Of a stretch of DNA of 64,000 bases, positions 10,077-19,392 are shown piece after piece (the stretch's first letter is position 1; each line of letters opens with the position of its first letter). The stretch is from positions 1 through 64,000 of the forward strand of contig NZ_LZIF01000084.1 of NCBI RefSeq assembly GCF_001667145.1, written 5' to 3'. The position numbers and the translations under genes are program-made. This DNA comes from Mycobacterium sp. 852002-51971_SCH5477799-a. Lineage in GTDB: Bacteria; Actinomycetota; Actinomycetes; Mycobacteriales; Mycobacteriaceae. Below the pieces are notes generated by a model, which was given only the letters and a program-made list of their open reading frames with translations, was not told the DNA's origin and did not search any database.

Positions 10077-11711
10077 TCAGCCGACAAGTGCCAACGTATG
10101 GGCACGCCGCAGCTTGCCGGACGGCGTCTTGGGGATCGATCCGGGCTCGAGCACCACCACATTGCGCGGCCGGACGTCGACCTCGGTAACCACCTCGTGT
10201 GCCACCTGTTGTTCGATGCGGCGCACCTCGGCCGTGTTCTGCCAATCGTTGGACTCCACGGCGACCGCAAACGTCTCTCGCACATGCTCCGCTACCAGGC
10301 GCACCGCCACGGCACCCCCTGGCCGCACCCCGGAAACACGCGCGGCGGCGCGTTCGATGTCGGTCGGGTAGATGTTTCGTCCGGCCATGATGATCACGTC
10401 CTTGACCCGGCCGCAGACGACGACGTGACCGGTCTCGGTGAGGTAACCCAGATCGCCCGTGTCATACCAGCCCTGGTCGTCCTGTGCTGTGACGAAACCC
10501 GCCATCGTCTCGTAACCCAGGGTCACCGGCTCACCGCGCACCTCGATGACGCCGACCGCGCGGGCGGGCAGGATGTTGCCGTCTTCGTCGACGATGCGCA
10601 CCTCCAGTCCCTGGAGCACGCGCCCGAGCGTGGCTAGTCGCCGTGTTTTGCCTTTGCTCGCGGGGACAGCCCGATGTAGTAGGGCGAGCAGGTCGGCGTC
10701 GACCTCATCGATCAACAGGCCTGTGCCACAATCCGAGAACGACACCGCCACCGTCGTCTCGGCCATGCCGTAGGCCGGCAGAATCGCCTCCGGACGTAAC
10801 CCGAACGGCTTGCCCGCATCACAGAGGTCTTCGACGTCGGCTGGTTCGACCTGTTCGGCGCCCGACAGCGCCCATCGCAGGGTGGACAGGTCGAATTGGC
10901 CGGGCTTGGCCAGCTTGCGTAGGCGTTTGGCGAGCAGCGTGTAGGCGAAGTTGGGCGCCGCGGTCATGGTGCCCTTGTACTTGTCGATGAGCTTGGCCCA
11001 CAGCAGCGTGTCGCGTAAAAAATCCATCGGCGTGACCTTGACGAGTTCTGCGCCGAAATACATTGGCACGGTTAAGAACCCGGTCATACCCATGTCATGG
11101 AAGAGGGGCAGCCAGCTCACGATGACGTCGGTTTCGATGTCGACCTGCGCGCCGGCGAACATCGCCTCCGCGTTTGAAACGACGTTGCCGTGGGTGATCC
11201 GAACCGCCTTGGGTGACCCGGTAGAACCGGAAGTCAGCTGAAGAAGCGCGACATCGTCGTCGTCCGTCTCGACCGGATCGATCGGGCGACTGTCCAGCAG
11301 CCGCTCGATGATGAGCACCTGCATGCCCAGCTCGGACAGCGCCGCGGCCGCGGCCATGAATGGGTCCGAGATGACAATCGTCTTGGCGCCGATCATCTTG
11401 ACGACGGCGGTGGTCTCCTCGGCCCAGCGAGCGAGATCGGTGCGCGGCGTGGGCTGGTGGAGCATGGAGAGGATGGCGCCGCGCATCCAGATGCCCTGGC
11501 TGGTGGGCGCGATCTCGGCCGGGGCACCGGCCAGCACCGGTACGGCATCGCCGGGGCAGACGCCGCCGTTAGCCAAGCCACCCGCGATACGACGGGCCCG
11601 TTCGTGCACCTCGCCCCAGGTGTGCCGGACCGGGCAGTTCGGCTCCCCGGTGACCAGACCCTTCGAACTGGACTGGGCGGTCCGATACATGGTTTCGGTG
11701 AACTTACTCAA
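10077..11711 (-). CDS. Fatty acyl-AMP ligase-like FadD
   Basis: An acyl-adenylating enzyme of 544 residues. It has the phosphate-binding motif [10 protein letters not shown] at about 159-168, the [11 protein letters not shown] stretch usual in fatty-acyl-AMP ligases (FAALs), [19 protein letters not shown], and a C-terminal [10 protein letters not shown] with the catalytic lysine. FAALs load fatty acids onto polyketide or NRPS carrier domains, and FACLs make acyl-CoA. The core motifs lean to FAAL, but I cannot confirm the FAAL-specific insertion by eye. The start is TTG at 11711, preceded by GGAAAG, and an ATG seven codons later is the alternative. Whether it feeds the NRPS 5 kb away is conjecture. 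It lies just upstream of the third GAF-ANTAR gene on the same strand, 52 bases apart. Confidence 0.87.
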   Translation of the reverse strand: MSKFTETMYRTAQSSSKGLVTGEPNCPVRHTWGEVHERARRIAGGLANGGVCPGDAVPVLAGAPAEIAPTSQGIWMRGAILSMLHQPTPRTDLARWAEETTAVVKMIGAKTIVISDPFMAAAAALSELGMQVLIIERLLDSRPIDPVETDDDDVALLQLTSGSTGSPKAVRITHGNVVSNAEAMFAGAQVDIETDVIVSWLPLFHDMGMTGFLTVPMYFGAELVKVTPMDFLRDTLLWAKLIDKYKGTMTAAPNFAYTLLAKRLRKLAKPGQFDLSTLRWALSGAEQVEPADVEDLCDAGKPFGLRPEAILPAYGMAETTVAVSFSDCGTGLLIDEVDADLLALLHRAVPASKGKTRRLATLGRVLQGLEVRIVDEDGNILPARAVGVIEVRGEPVTLGYETMAGFVTAQDDQGWYDTGDLGYLTETGHVVVCGRVKDVIIMAGRNIYPTDIERAAARVSGVRPGGAVAVRLVAEHVRETFAVAVESNDWQNTAEVRRIEQQVAHEVVTEVDVRPRNVVVLEPGSIPKTPSGKLRRAHTLALVG

Positions 11712-12493
11712 GATCTTTCCCTTTGGCTCGGGCCCGCGGGCGCCCGCGTAGGCGACTGAGACGTTTGATGGCGGGCACGCATGACGCCGTAAAGCGGTGT
11801 CTAGGAATGACCGCCGACGGTTTACTGAGGCTGAGTGCCGCGGAAGCGCCTGCCCCTTTCAAGCACGCACCTTCGCGCCGGTCTGAGCGGGGGATCGAGC
11901 AGTTCGGACGCGTTGATGCTACGTGCCGACTGGCAACCGGGCGCGAAGGCGCGCTGAAACCGTCGCTAGCTTCAGCGGTAGCCCTTAAACCCCTGGGCGC
12001 ACGACTCCGTCGTGTCGATCCAGCAGCACGATCTTGTGACTGTCGGTCATTGAGGCTGTGCGGAATCGTCGCCGGCGGGGACCTCAACGGATCGCCACCG
12101 GACGTTTCCGGCAGGCTGGGGAGTCAACCGCAATCAACGATATCGCAGAGGCGCACGAGAGTAGTCGAAATCGCCCTCGGCGTGCAGGTACGGCGTTTCC
12201 GGTCAGGGCCGGTAAACCGTGCACCAGTCTGCCGGATCAGGTGGCCTGAAGTTCTGCTTTCCCGGCGCAGGGCAAGCGGCGCCTGGCGGTAATACACGCC
12301 CGTGTCGGGTTGCTCGTCGCTGAGTCGACAAACCGCTGCCGGCCAGAAACACGTTGCCCGTCCAGGTTATTCAAGCCACGGCCGGTTGGTTCTCGCCCCG
12401 CAGATTGTCATCGGAAGAGCGAAAAGGCGGGACCCTATCGACGAGTTCGTCTGGGTTACGTCCGGATGCCTCGATCTTCCAGATGCGTTGAGC
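11712..12493. other. Gene-poor stretch upstream of fadD
   Basis: About 780 bases with long but unconvincing frames on both strands. These are arginine-rich, have no recognisable motif, and are not preceded by ribosome binding sites. The fadD promoter must lie in the left part. I see no tRNA or large repeat. Confidence 0.55.
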
Positions 12494-12601
12494 TCAGCGG
12501 TTCTTGGAGTGCAGCAACGCCTCGCCCGGTAGGGCTTCGGCGGCTTTTGTACGCTTCGCCGCGCGTTTCTGCTTCAGGGATTTAGCCGATTTCTTGGTCA
12601 T
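12494..12601 (-). CDS. Lysine/arginine-rich micro-protein, 35 aa
   Basis: A frame of 35 residues beginning MTKKSAKSLKQKRAAKRTKA and ending in HSKNR. Nearly half of the first 20 residues are Lys or Arg, so it may bind nucleic acid or ribosomes. A GAGG lies six bases before the ATG. The isolated setting between two gene-poor stretches and the clean start and stop argue for a real small gene. I cannot name a family with certainty, though short basic proteins with a KSLKQKRAAKR-like core seem familiar from other mycobacteria. Confidence 0.6.
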   Translation of the reverse strand: MTKKSAKSLKQKRAAKRTKAAEALPGEALLHSKNR

Positions 12602-13030
12602 GCTTTGCCTCGGAGACTTATCAGACATCGCGGCCCTTTGCTTTTGGGGGCCTATGTCGGTCCCTGTTCCGTCAGCATACGCGCCTTGGTGCTACGCATT
12701 TGTACGCCTCAGCCGCGATTGGATCCGGATCGCTGCAAAATTACTCGAAATCTGCTGTCGCGCAGTGCCATATCAAGGGCACGGCCCTGTTTCGGAGGGC
12801 TAATGGCATTCAACTGGGCGATGGCATGGGCCTCGGCGCCGCGCTCGGCGCCGGCTTCGCAACGTGTACGACCGCGCGAGAGTAAATTGTGGCGTAACAT
12901 CCCTAACGAGCTGTTTCGTTGTGAGCGGTAGCCTCGGTGCCCAACGGCATTCCCATCGAGATCACGCGCAATGTGATTTCTCCGTCGGCCCGTTTCGCGG
13001 GCTGATCGATCGAACTGCGAATGGTGTCTC
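12602..13030. other. Intergenic stretch between micro-protein and DUF5994 gene
   Basis: Divergent promoter region for the micro-protein (leftward) and the DUF5994 gene (rightward). A Gly/Ala-rich frame around 12783-12885 has no start signal and is not called. Confidence 0.5.
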
Positions 13031-13627
13031 ATGACGCAAGTAGGGCCTCCGATCGGTACCATTGTCGCCCAACAGGATTCGGCAACAGAAGTGAGCGCCA
13101 CATCTCTGCAGCACCGGGACGGGTGGGTGACTGCCCCAGCGACGGATCCCTCGACATACACAATCGGTATGGCGGGGCCCAGCCGGCCCGCCAGCCCGGT
13201 GCGCCTCACTCTCGCATCCCGGCTCGGGAACAAGATCGATGGCGCGTGGTGGCCCCGTACCGGGATGATCTCGCGAGAGCTCACTGAATTGGTCACTGTC
13301 TTGGACGCGCGGCTGGGTCAGATCAGCGAAATAGACGTCAACTGGTCATCGTTGCAACGCCAGCACGACCTCAATTGGGACTGGTGGCAGGGGATACGCC
13401 CGCACGTTATGACGTTTGGCGGCCGCGATGCGCAGGCTACCCTCCTGCTCGTTCCGCACCGAACTGGTACGGCACTTGCGGTGATGGTGTTGCGCCAGGC
13501 GGCTGGCCTACCCGTATTCGACGCGCATCGTGATTCTCGTGCCTTCCAGGTCGCCGAATCCATTGTCCGCCTGGCCCGGGGCGAGCGAATGTTCGAAGCG
13601 CGCGGCGGGCGGCGGGCACCGCGGTGA
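13031..13627 (+). CDS. DUF5994 family protein
   Basis: A 198-residue soluble protein with the hallmark DGAWWPRTGMISRELTELV segment at about 69-87 and a later LLLVPHRTGTALAVMVL stretch. These match the actinobacterial DUF5994 family, whose function is unknown. No strong Shine-Dalgarno is seen, and the start is the first ATG after a stop. It converges on a second, disrupted DUF5994 copy at 13729-14214. Confidence 0.75.
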   Translation: MTQVGPPIGTIVAQQDSATEVSATSLQHRDGWVTAPATDPSTYTIGMAGPSRPASPVRLTLASRLGNKIDGAWWPRTGMISRELTELVTVLDARLGQISEIDVNWSSLQRQHDLNWDWWQGIRPHVMTFGGRDAQATLLLVPHRTGTALAVMVLRQAAGLPVFDAHRDSRAFQVAESIVRLARGERMFEARGGRRAPR

Positions 13628-13728
13628 TGCGTTTCAAGACCGTCCGGGTTGAGACGAACCGGCTGCGCCCAGCATTTGACGACGTACGCGAGACCACTGA
13701 ACAGCGGGATTCGTTGATACTCAGGGCG

Positions 13729-14214
13729 TTACGTTTGGGCTGATGTCTGAGGATCCACGTCCGCGACACTGGCCCTGAGGAGGTCCTCGACTGTCGAGGC
13801 ATTGCTTGGGCCGGCCGCGGCCATCATGATCGCGTGTGCCTGGGCTGCATCGACGTGTGGGGAAATTACCAGTAAGACGATCTTTCCGGAATCAAGACCG
13901 AGCAATTCGATGGTACTGACCGGCTGGCGAAGATATCCGTCGAGCCGCACCGTTCGCCCGCCGGCCACGAATTTCGCCGCTTGCGTCTTGTCCCATTCGT
14001 TCACGTTTTAGATCACGCGGCCAATCGGGCCGAGTCGAACCGACAACACCGACAGCAGATCAGGGAGCTCTGCCGCGAGATCCAGGCTGTGGGGCCACCA
14101 AGCACCATCGACATAACCGCTTTGGGGCGCCCTGCGCTTGAGCCGCAAGCGCGGCGTGTGCACCGGTGGGGAGTGCCGGCGGCCCGCGTCCACATAATCT
14201 GTTTTCAGCGTCAC
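13729..14214 (-). pseudogene. DUF5994 gene split by an in-frame stop codon
   Basis: Two same-frame pieces join into one DUF5994 protein. The first (14214 to 14011) carries RLRLKRRAPQSGYVDGAWWP and ends in LGPIGRVI. A TAA at 14010-14008 then interrupts, and the second piece continues directly with NVNEWDKTQ and GGRTVRLDGY down to 13729. Family members usually have an aromatic residue (Y) at the stop position, so a single change from TAT or TAC to TAA explains the break. No base is lost or gained. The GTG at 14214 with an upstream GGGAG is the likely start, although the frame extends to 14334. Confidence 0.75.
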
Positions 14215-14238
14215 TGCGACGCTCCCGTCTTGACCGCA
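14208..14238 (-). repeat. Translation-start segment shared with 15669-15699
   Basis: On the reverse strand these 31 bases include the GGGAG ribosome binding site and the GTG start of the DUF5994 pseudogene. They match the segment at 15669-15699 in 27 of 31 positions, with ATG in place of GTG. Confidence 0.6.
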
Positions 14239-14368
14239 AAGGGCCAGTGCGTTCGAACCGGCGACGACATGGCTGTGAATAGTCAGGTACGAGATATCGC
14301 CGATGGTTCGCACACTACTCGGGTGGCCGGCCACTAACCACCGGAACCGGCTGCCCGCGTGCGGTTCG

Positions 14369-15172
14369 TCAGCGGATCGAAACCAGCTGATCTATTGAAT
14401 CCGCGGGCAGGTCCCCGTCGACGACCGCCGTGACGACCAGCGTGTTGAGCTCGATCTGGCCCCGATGATTATCGAGGAACGCTGTGTCGGAGGCGTCACG
14501 ACCTGTGGCTATGCGCACCAGGGTTTGCCGCGGCGCTAGCAGAGTCGCGTCGACCACCCGCCAATGCCCCGCCACAAAAGCCTCGGCCACCGCATGAAAG
14601 TCCATCGGATACACACCCGGCGCGTACACCGAGACCAGGCGGGCCGGGACGTTCACCGCGCGCAGCAGGGCCACCACCAGGTGCGCGTAGTCGCGGCACA
14701 CGCCTTTGCCGGATAGCAACGTGTCCACAGCCCCGTCGATTGGATCGCTTGAGCCGGGCACATAGTTCAGCCGTGTGCCTACCCACGAGCTCACATTCTC
14801 CAACAGCGACGCCGAATCACCGTACGTGCCGAATTCGGTTGCAGCGAAACCGTAGAACTTATCGGCCTCGGCATAGCGGCTGGGCCGCAGATACATCGAC
14901 AGGTCGTGTTCGGTCACCGGTGCCGGATCAGTCTGGCCCACGATCGTGGCCGCGTAGTGGACTTTCAATGTGCCCACCCCCGCGTCGAAATGGTGGATGC
15001 GGTTGCCGTGTAGACCCCTGATCTCCGACGGCTGGACGGGACGCCCGTTCAAGACGAAGCGCAGCGATTCGAAGACCTCGGTGCGCGGATGCGGCGCCAC
15101 GGCTACCTGAAACTCGAGCGTCGTGGGCGCGGTGATTTCGGCTTCGATCTGGACGCCCACTTCACGTTTCAT
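14369..15172 (-). CDS. Transglutaminase-like domain protein
   Basis: A 267-residue protein with an N-terminal beta-rich domain (about 1-120) and a transglutaminase/papain-like core. The triad is visible as Cys in GKGVCRDYAHL, His in MDFHAVAEAF and Asp in WRVVDATLL. It resembles the mycobacterial Rv2569c-type proteins (Bact_transglu_N plus core), which are thought to act as proteases or amidases. No signal peptide is seen. The ATG at 15172 (MKREVGVQIEAEI) is preferred over one 45 bases upstream because the family's beta-strand starts there. Confidence 0.85.
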   Translation of the reverse strand: MKREVGVQIEAEITAPTTLEFQVAVAPHPRTEVFESLRFVLNGRPVQPSEIRGLHGNRIHHFDAGVGTLKVHYAATIVGQTDPAPVTEHDLSMYLRPSRYAEADKFYGFAATEFGTYGDSASLLENVSSWVGTRLNYVPGSSDPIDGAVDTLLSGKGVCRDYAHLVVALLRAVNVPARLVSVYAPGVYPMDFHAVAEAFVAGHWRVVDATLLAPRQTLVRIATGRDASDTAFLDNHRGQIELNTLVVTAVVDGDLPADSIDQLVSIR

Positions 15173-15692
15173 AGCCTGATCGTGCGCCAATCCTCGCGCG
15201 TTCGCCAGGCGAGCCACGGGGTCACCGGAACGAACTGTGTGGTGCGGACTCGTATTCGAACCTTATGTCTTGACCGCATTTCGCCTACCCTGGACGACAG
15301 CGGCGGATTGAAGAGGTTGCATTCGGGGGTCTGCTGCTAGATGGTCGCTGGTGCGCAACTGTGGTGTTAAGCAGTCAGCATCAGGCTGGCCGCCGTCGCT
15401 TTTTGACTGTGTGAACCAACGCAGCGGGGCCGTCGGACTGACGGTCCCTTATCGGAAAATCACCTACTCAGGGTCTACCGCGGTCATGGCGCGCCTCATG
15501 CTCTGCGAGAGCCCGAGCTATGTTGGCCGCAAATCTAAACGAGCATGCTCGTTGGCTTCGTCGTGTTCAGAGCGCATTGGCGTAGGGTGAAGAATGCATC
15601 AGCGCTTCCACCGTTTGGTGATCGTTCCCGGGTGTGTCGTTCGCCGATCCACCTGCTTTAGCCTGTTATGCGGTCAGAACGGGAGCGTTGCA
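15173..15692. other. Intergenic stretch before the 15.7 kb small ORF
   Basis: No convincing gene is seen. Its right end contains the 31-base segment shared with the DUF5994 pseudogene start. Confidence 0.5.
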
Positions 15693-15699
15693 ATGACGC
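15669..15699 (+). repeat. Translation-start segment shared with 14208-14238
   Basis: This 31-base segment includes GGGAG and the ATG of the small frame at 15693. It matches the reverse-strand segment at 14208-14238 in 27 of 31 positions. It could be a duplicated 5' leader whose coding part has since diverged. Confidence 0.6.
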
Positions 15700-15878
15700 G
15701 AGGCAAGTCCGCGACAGCTCGACCTGCGACGTCGTACGGGGCTTCGTACGCCCGCATTACGGTGGGCAACCACTGCGCACGGCAGCGGGTGGCGGATCGC
15801 ACTCAGCTTCGTCGCAAACGGGGCGACCAGAATCGGAGTCAACTCATCGAAGTGAAAGCCACCGCCACAACCGAATAG
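15693..15878 (+). CDS. Small ORF of unknown function (61 aa), possible gene remnant
   Basis: A basic 61-residue frame (MTRGKSATARPATSYGASYA at the start) opened by the leader it shares with the broken DUF5994 gene. No known motif is visible and third-position G+C is only moderately raised. It may be a short gene or the decayed remnant of a DUF5994 paralogue. Confidence 0.35.
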   Translation: MTRGKSATARPATSYGASYARITVGNHCARQRVADRTQLRRKRGDQNRSQLIEVKATATTE

Positions 15879-15932
15879 ACGACTCGCCACGGTCACTGAT
15901 GGGGTCATGGCACCAGGTTTTGTGAAAGGGGT

Positions 15933-17444
15933 GTGCGGACCGGTATGCGATTGTCAGCGGTGGATGCGCTGTCGTTGCGCACGCAGGGCTCGAAGACGCC
16001 CGCACATACGGTCACGCTGGTCATCATCGAGGCGTCCGATCAACTCAGCCACCATCGGCTACACGGACTGGTGGCCGCGTCGCTGCCTCAACTGGCGCGC
16101 TTCCGCAGTCGGCTTGTGTTCAAGCCGTTCGGGATAGGCCAGCCCCTGTGGGCCGAGATTGACGACTATGACCCAAGTCCGCAAATTCATTGCGCAACGG
16201 TCCGTGCCCCCGGCGGTCGGCGCGAGTTGGCCGATCTCATTGCGGACGTGACGACCGAGCGACAGGATCGCCTCGATCGGCTGTGGGAAGCGTGGAGTAT
16301 CGACGGACTGGCCGGCGGACGGTGGGCGTTGGCGGTGAAGATGTCGCCTGCACTGAACGACGGAGCCGCAGGGGCAGCGTCCATATGGCCGCGGCTGTTG
16401 ACTACCCTGCCATACGCCGGCCCCGCCAAAAATCTGCCGAGCGAGCCGAGCCTGGGGCCGGTGCCCTCCGCCGGCGACCTCGTTACCGACGTGCTGACGG
16501 AGATCGTCGAAAACCAGGTGGCTGCACTGTGGTTCGTCGCCGAGACGGCGTCTGATGTGCTGCAGGCCGTCAGCGGTCGGCTGCACCGCGCGCGGTCCGG
16601 GGCCCCGGCGGCATCATCGATGAGCGGTCCGGTGCCGCATACGGTGTTCAATGCCCCGTTGACCAAGCGGCGTGCGGTGGCCTTTGCCTCGATCCCCTGG
16701 GCAGACGTGAAGGCGGTCAGCACCGCGTTCGGCGGCAGCATCACCAACGTTGTTCTGGCTGCCTGCACACTGTCGTTACGCGGGTGGCTGCAGCGGCACG
16801 CGAAGGTACCTGACGATCCACTGCTGATGCGCATCCCGTTCGAGTTACCAGCGACGAATCCCGCCAGAGTGGGCAGGTCGGTGACCTTCGGAAGGCTTCG
16901 TATCCCCGTACACCTCGACGACCCCGTGCAGATCCTCGCCAATCTGCATACCGCCACCGAAAGGCTGAACGCAATCCGCGGTCGTAGCAACGAAAGTTCT
17001 TATTCTACAGTCGATCTAGCGACCATGGTCTCGCTCACTCCGCCAGCCGTGGCTCGCTTGGGTATGCGGATCTATACCCGGTCAGGCTTGCGGCGCCAGC
17101 TCAACCCGGTCTGTCACGGAAATGTTTCCTATGTTCCGAGCGCGTCGTCGCCGGTTTACTGCGCCGACGCCGAGGTCGTCGGCATGCATACCGTGACGCC
17201 GCTAGCCGACGGCAGTGGGTTAGGCATCATGCTGACATCGCGCGGTGACGATCTTGATGTGAGCGTGTGTGCATGCCCAGACAATGTGCCTGCGGTTGAC
17301 GAGATCGCGGCCGGCATCGTGCACTCGGTCGATGTCCTCGCAGCGGCCGCACTAAAAACTCCTCGTGGACAAGGCTGTTCGGTCGTCACCGAGATGACGT
17401 CACACCCGGCGAATCGTTCGCGCGGCCACTGGCGGGTTCGATGA
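15933..17444 (+). CDS. WS/DGAT-family acyltransferase with altered active site
   Basis: It has the layout of a mycobacterial wax-ester synthase/diacylglycerol acyltransferase: MRLSAVDALSLR near the start, WEAWSIDGLAGGRWAL, a central PLTKRRAVAFASIPWADVKAV and a DUF1298-like C-terminal half. Normal members acylate alcohols or diacylglycerol using the second His of HHxxxDG. Here that motif reads SPALNDG after KM, so both histidines are gone while DG is kept. It is therefore probably not a classical acyltransferase. The frame opens with GTG at 15933 behind AAAGGGG, and the ATG at 15945 matches the family start and is equally likely. The last 40 residues are unusual and polar. Confidence 0.82.
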   Translation: MRTGMRLSAVDALSLRTQGSKTPAHTVTLVIIEASDQLSHHRLHGLVAASLPQLARFRSRLVFKPFGIGQPLWAEIDDYDPSPQIHCATVRAPGGRRELADLIADVTTERQDRLDRLWEAWSIDGLAGGRWALAVKMSPALNDGAAGAASIWPRLLTTLPYAGPAKNLPSEPSLGPVPSAGDLVTDVLTEIVENQVAALWFVAETASDVLQAVSGRLHRARSGAPAASSMSGPVPHTVFNAPLTKRRAVAFASIPWADVKAVSTAFGGSITNVVLAACTLSLRGWLQRHAKVPDDPLLMRIPFELPATNPARVGRSVTFGRLRIPVHLDDPVQILANLHTATERLNAIRGRSNESSYSTVDLATMVSLTPPAVARLGMRIYTRSGLRRQLNPVCHGNVSYVPSASSPVYCADAEVVGMHTVTPLADGSGLGIMLTSRGDDLDVSVCACPDNVPAVDEIAAGIVHSVDVLAAAALKTPRGQGCSVVTEMTSHPANRSRGHWRVR

Positions 17445-17586
17445 TTTCGGGAGCCGCGCCAACGCCTCATAATTCGACCACGGGCCGCTGGAGGATCGGC
17501 CCCCGGTTTGGCCGGGTGAGTCATCGCACTGCTGTTCGGCTGGTCGGCTGACGCGCTTCGATGCGGTCAAAGGTAGGGTCGAAGTC

Positions 17587-19392
17587 GTGTGCGGAGTCAC
17601 CGGGGAGGTACGGCTCGACGGGCAGGCGCCCGATGTAGCGGCGGTGTCGGCGATGGCCGCCGTGTTGACGCCACGGGGCCCGGATACCGGCGGCGCCTGG
17701 TCGCAGGGCCGGGTCGCGCTTGGCCACCGTCGCCTCAAAATCATCGACCTGACCGAAGCCGGCGCCCAGCCGATGGTCGACTCGGAGCTGGGTCTGTCCC
17801 TGGCGTGGAACGGCTGCATCTACAACTACAAGGAGTTGCGGCAAGAACTCAGCGGCTACGGCTACCGCTTCTTCTCGCACAGCGACACCGAAGTTTTGAT
17901 CAAGGCCTATCACCGGTGGGGCGACGACTTCGTCAGCCACCTGTTCGGCATGTTCGCTTTTGCCATCGTCGAACGCGATAGCGGGCGGGTGCTGCTCGGT
18001 CGCGATCGGCTTGGCATCAAGCCGCTGTACCTGACCGAGGACAACCACCGGGTCCGGTTCGCTTCCACGCTGCCCGCCCTGTTGGCCGGCGGCGGGGTGG
18101 ACACCCGGATCGACCCCGTCGCGCTGCACCACTACATGAGCTTCCACTCGGTGGTTCCCGCGCCGAACACCATCCTGCGCGGGGTCCGCAAAGTGCCGCC
18201 GGCCTCGCTGGTCGCCATCGAACCCGACGGCAAGCGCTCCGTCACCACCTACTGGGCGCCCGATTTCACCCGTCACTCCGACCGCGCCAACTGGTCGGAG
18301 CGCGACTGGGAAGACGCCGTGCTGTCCACGCTGCGGCTGGCGGTGAAGCGCCGCCTGGTCGCCGACGTGCCGGTCGGTTGCCTGCTGTCCGGCGGCGTGG
18401 ACTCCAGCCTGATCGTGGGTCTGCTCGCCGAAGCCGGTCAGCACGGGTTGTCGACCTTCTCCATCGGCTTCGAGTCGGCGGGCGGCGTCAAGGGCGACGA
18501 ATTCCAGTACTCCGACATCGTGGCCAAGCGCTTCGAAACCGACCATCACCAGATCCGCATCGGTTCCGACCGGATGCTGCCCGCGCTGGACGGGGCCATC
18601 GGTGCGATGAGCGAGCCGATGGTCAGCCACGACTGCGTCGCCTTCTACCTGCTCAGCCAGGAAGTGGCGCGACACGTGAAGGTCGTGCAGTCCGGCCAGG
18701 GCGCCGACGAGGTGTTCGCCGGCTATCACTGGTACCCGCCGATGGGCGAGCCTGCCGCGGCGACCCTGGACGGTGCCGTCGCCCAATACCGCGGGGCGTT
18801 TTTCGACCGGGATGCGGCCGCGGTGCGAGGGTTGGTCGGATCCGGCATCATCGCGCCCGACGACCCGAGCATGCGATTCGTCACCGAGCACTTCGCGCAG
18901 GCCGGCGCCGAAACCGGCATCGACCGGGCGCTGCGGCTCGACACGACGGTGATGCTGATCGACGACCCGGTGAAGCGGGTGGACAACATGACGATGGCGT
19001 GGGGGCTGGAAGGCCGGGTGCCGTTCCTCGACCACGAGTTGGTCGAGCTGGCGGCTACCTGTCCGCCGGAACTCAAGATCGCCCACGAAGGCAAGGGCGT
19101 CCTGAAGCAGGCTGCGCGACGGGTGATCCCGTCGGAGGTCATCGACCGCCCCAAGGGCTACTTTCCGGTTCCGGCGCTGACCCACCTGGAAGGCCCGTAC
19201 CTCGACATGGTCCGCGACGCTCTGTACGCGCCCACGGCCAAGGAGCGCGGCCTGTTCAACACCGACGCGGTCGATGCGCTGCTGGCCAACCCCAACGGCA
19301 AGCTGACCCCGTTGCGCGGCAACGAGCTCTGGCAGATCGCCCTGCTCGAGCTCTGGCTGCAGCGCCACGGTGTTACCGGCCCGGTCGCATGA
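17587..19392 (+). CDS. N-acetylglutaminylglutamine amidotransferase (AsnB-like)
   Basis: A 601-residue glutamine-dependent amidotransferase. Cys2 (MCGVTGEV) is the Ntn nucleophile that frees ammonia from glutamine. The C-terminal asparagine-synthetase-like domain holds the pyrophosphate loop SGGVDSS at about residue 268 and binds ATP. In the osmoprotectant pathway it converts N-acetylglutaminylglutamine to its amide (NAGGN). The assignment rests on its overlap with the GNAT/ATP-grasp synthetase gene: its TGA shares bases with the next ATG. A general asparagine synthetase would not need that partner. The GTG start is fixed by the essential Cys2. Confidence 0.9.
   Translation: MCGVTGEVRLDGQAPDVAAVSAMAAVLTPRGPDTGGAWSQGRVALGHRRLKIIDLTEAGAQPMVDSELGLSLAWNGCIYNYKELRQELSGYGYRFFSHSDTEVLIKAYHRWGDDFVSHLFGMFAFAIVERDSGRVLLGRDRLGIKPLYLTEDNHRVRFASTLPALLAGGGVDTRIDPVALHHYMSFHSVVPAPNTILRGVRKVPPASLVAIEPDGKRSVTTYWAPDFTRHSDRANWSERDWEDAVLSTLRLAVKRRLVADVPVGCLLSGGVDSSLIVGLLAEAGQHGLSTFSIGFESAGGVKGDEFQYSDIVAKRFETDHHQIRIGSDRMLPALDGAIGAMSEPMVSHDCVAFYLLSQEVARHVKVVQSGQGADEVFAGYHWYPPMGEPAAATLDGAVAQYRGAFFDRDAAAVRGLVGSGIIAPDDPSMRFVTEHFAQAGAETGIDRALRLDTTVMLIDDPVKRVDNMTMAWGLEGRVPFLDHELVELAATCPPELKIAHEGKGVLKQAARRVIPSEVIDRPKGYFPVPALTHLEGPYLDMVRDALYAPTAKERGLFNTDAVDALLANPNGKLTPLRGNELWQIALLELWLQRHGVTGPVA

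Noticed and set aside
11723..12292. A forward frame of 189 codons in the gap left of the micro-protein
   Set aside because: It has no ribosome site and is arginine-rich with no motif. It overlaps an equally poor reverse frame.
15240..15275. T-loop-like GGTTCGAAT on the reverse strand, ending in a CCA-like triplet
   Set aside because: The flanking bases do not pair into a T-stem and no acceptor or anticodon arm can be drawn, so it is not a tRNA.
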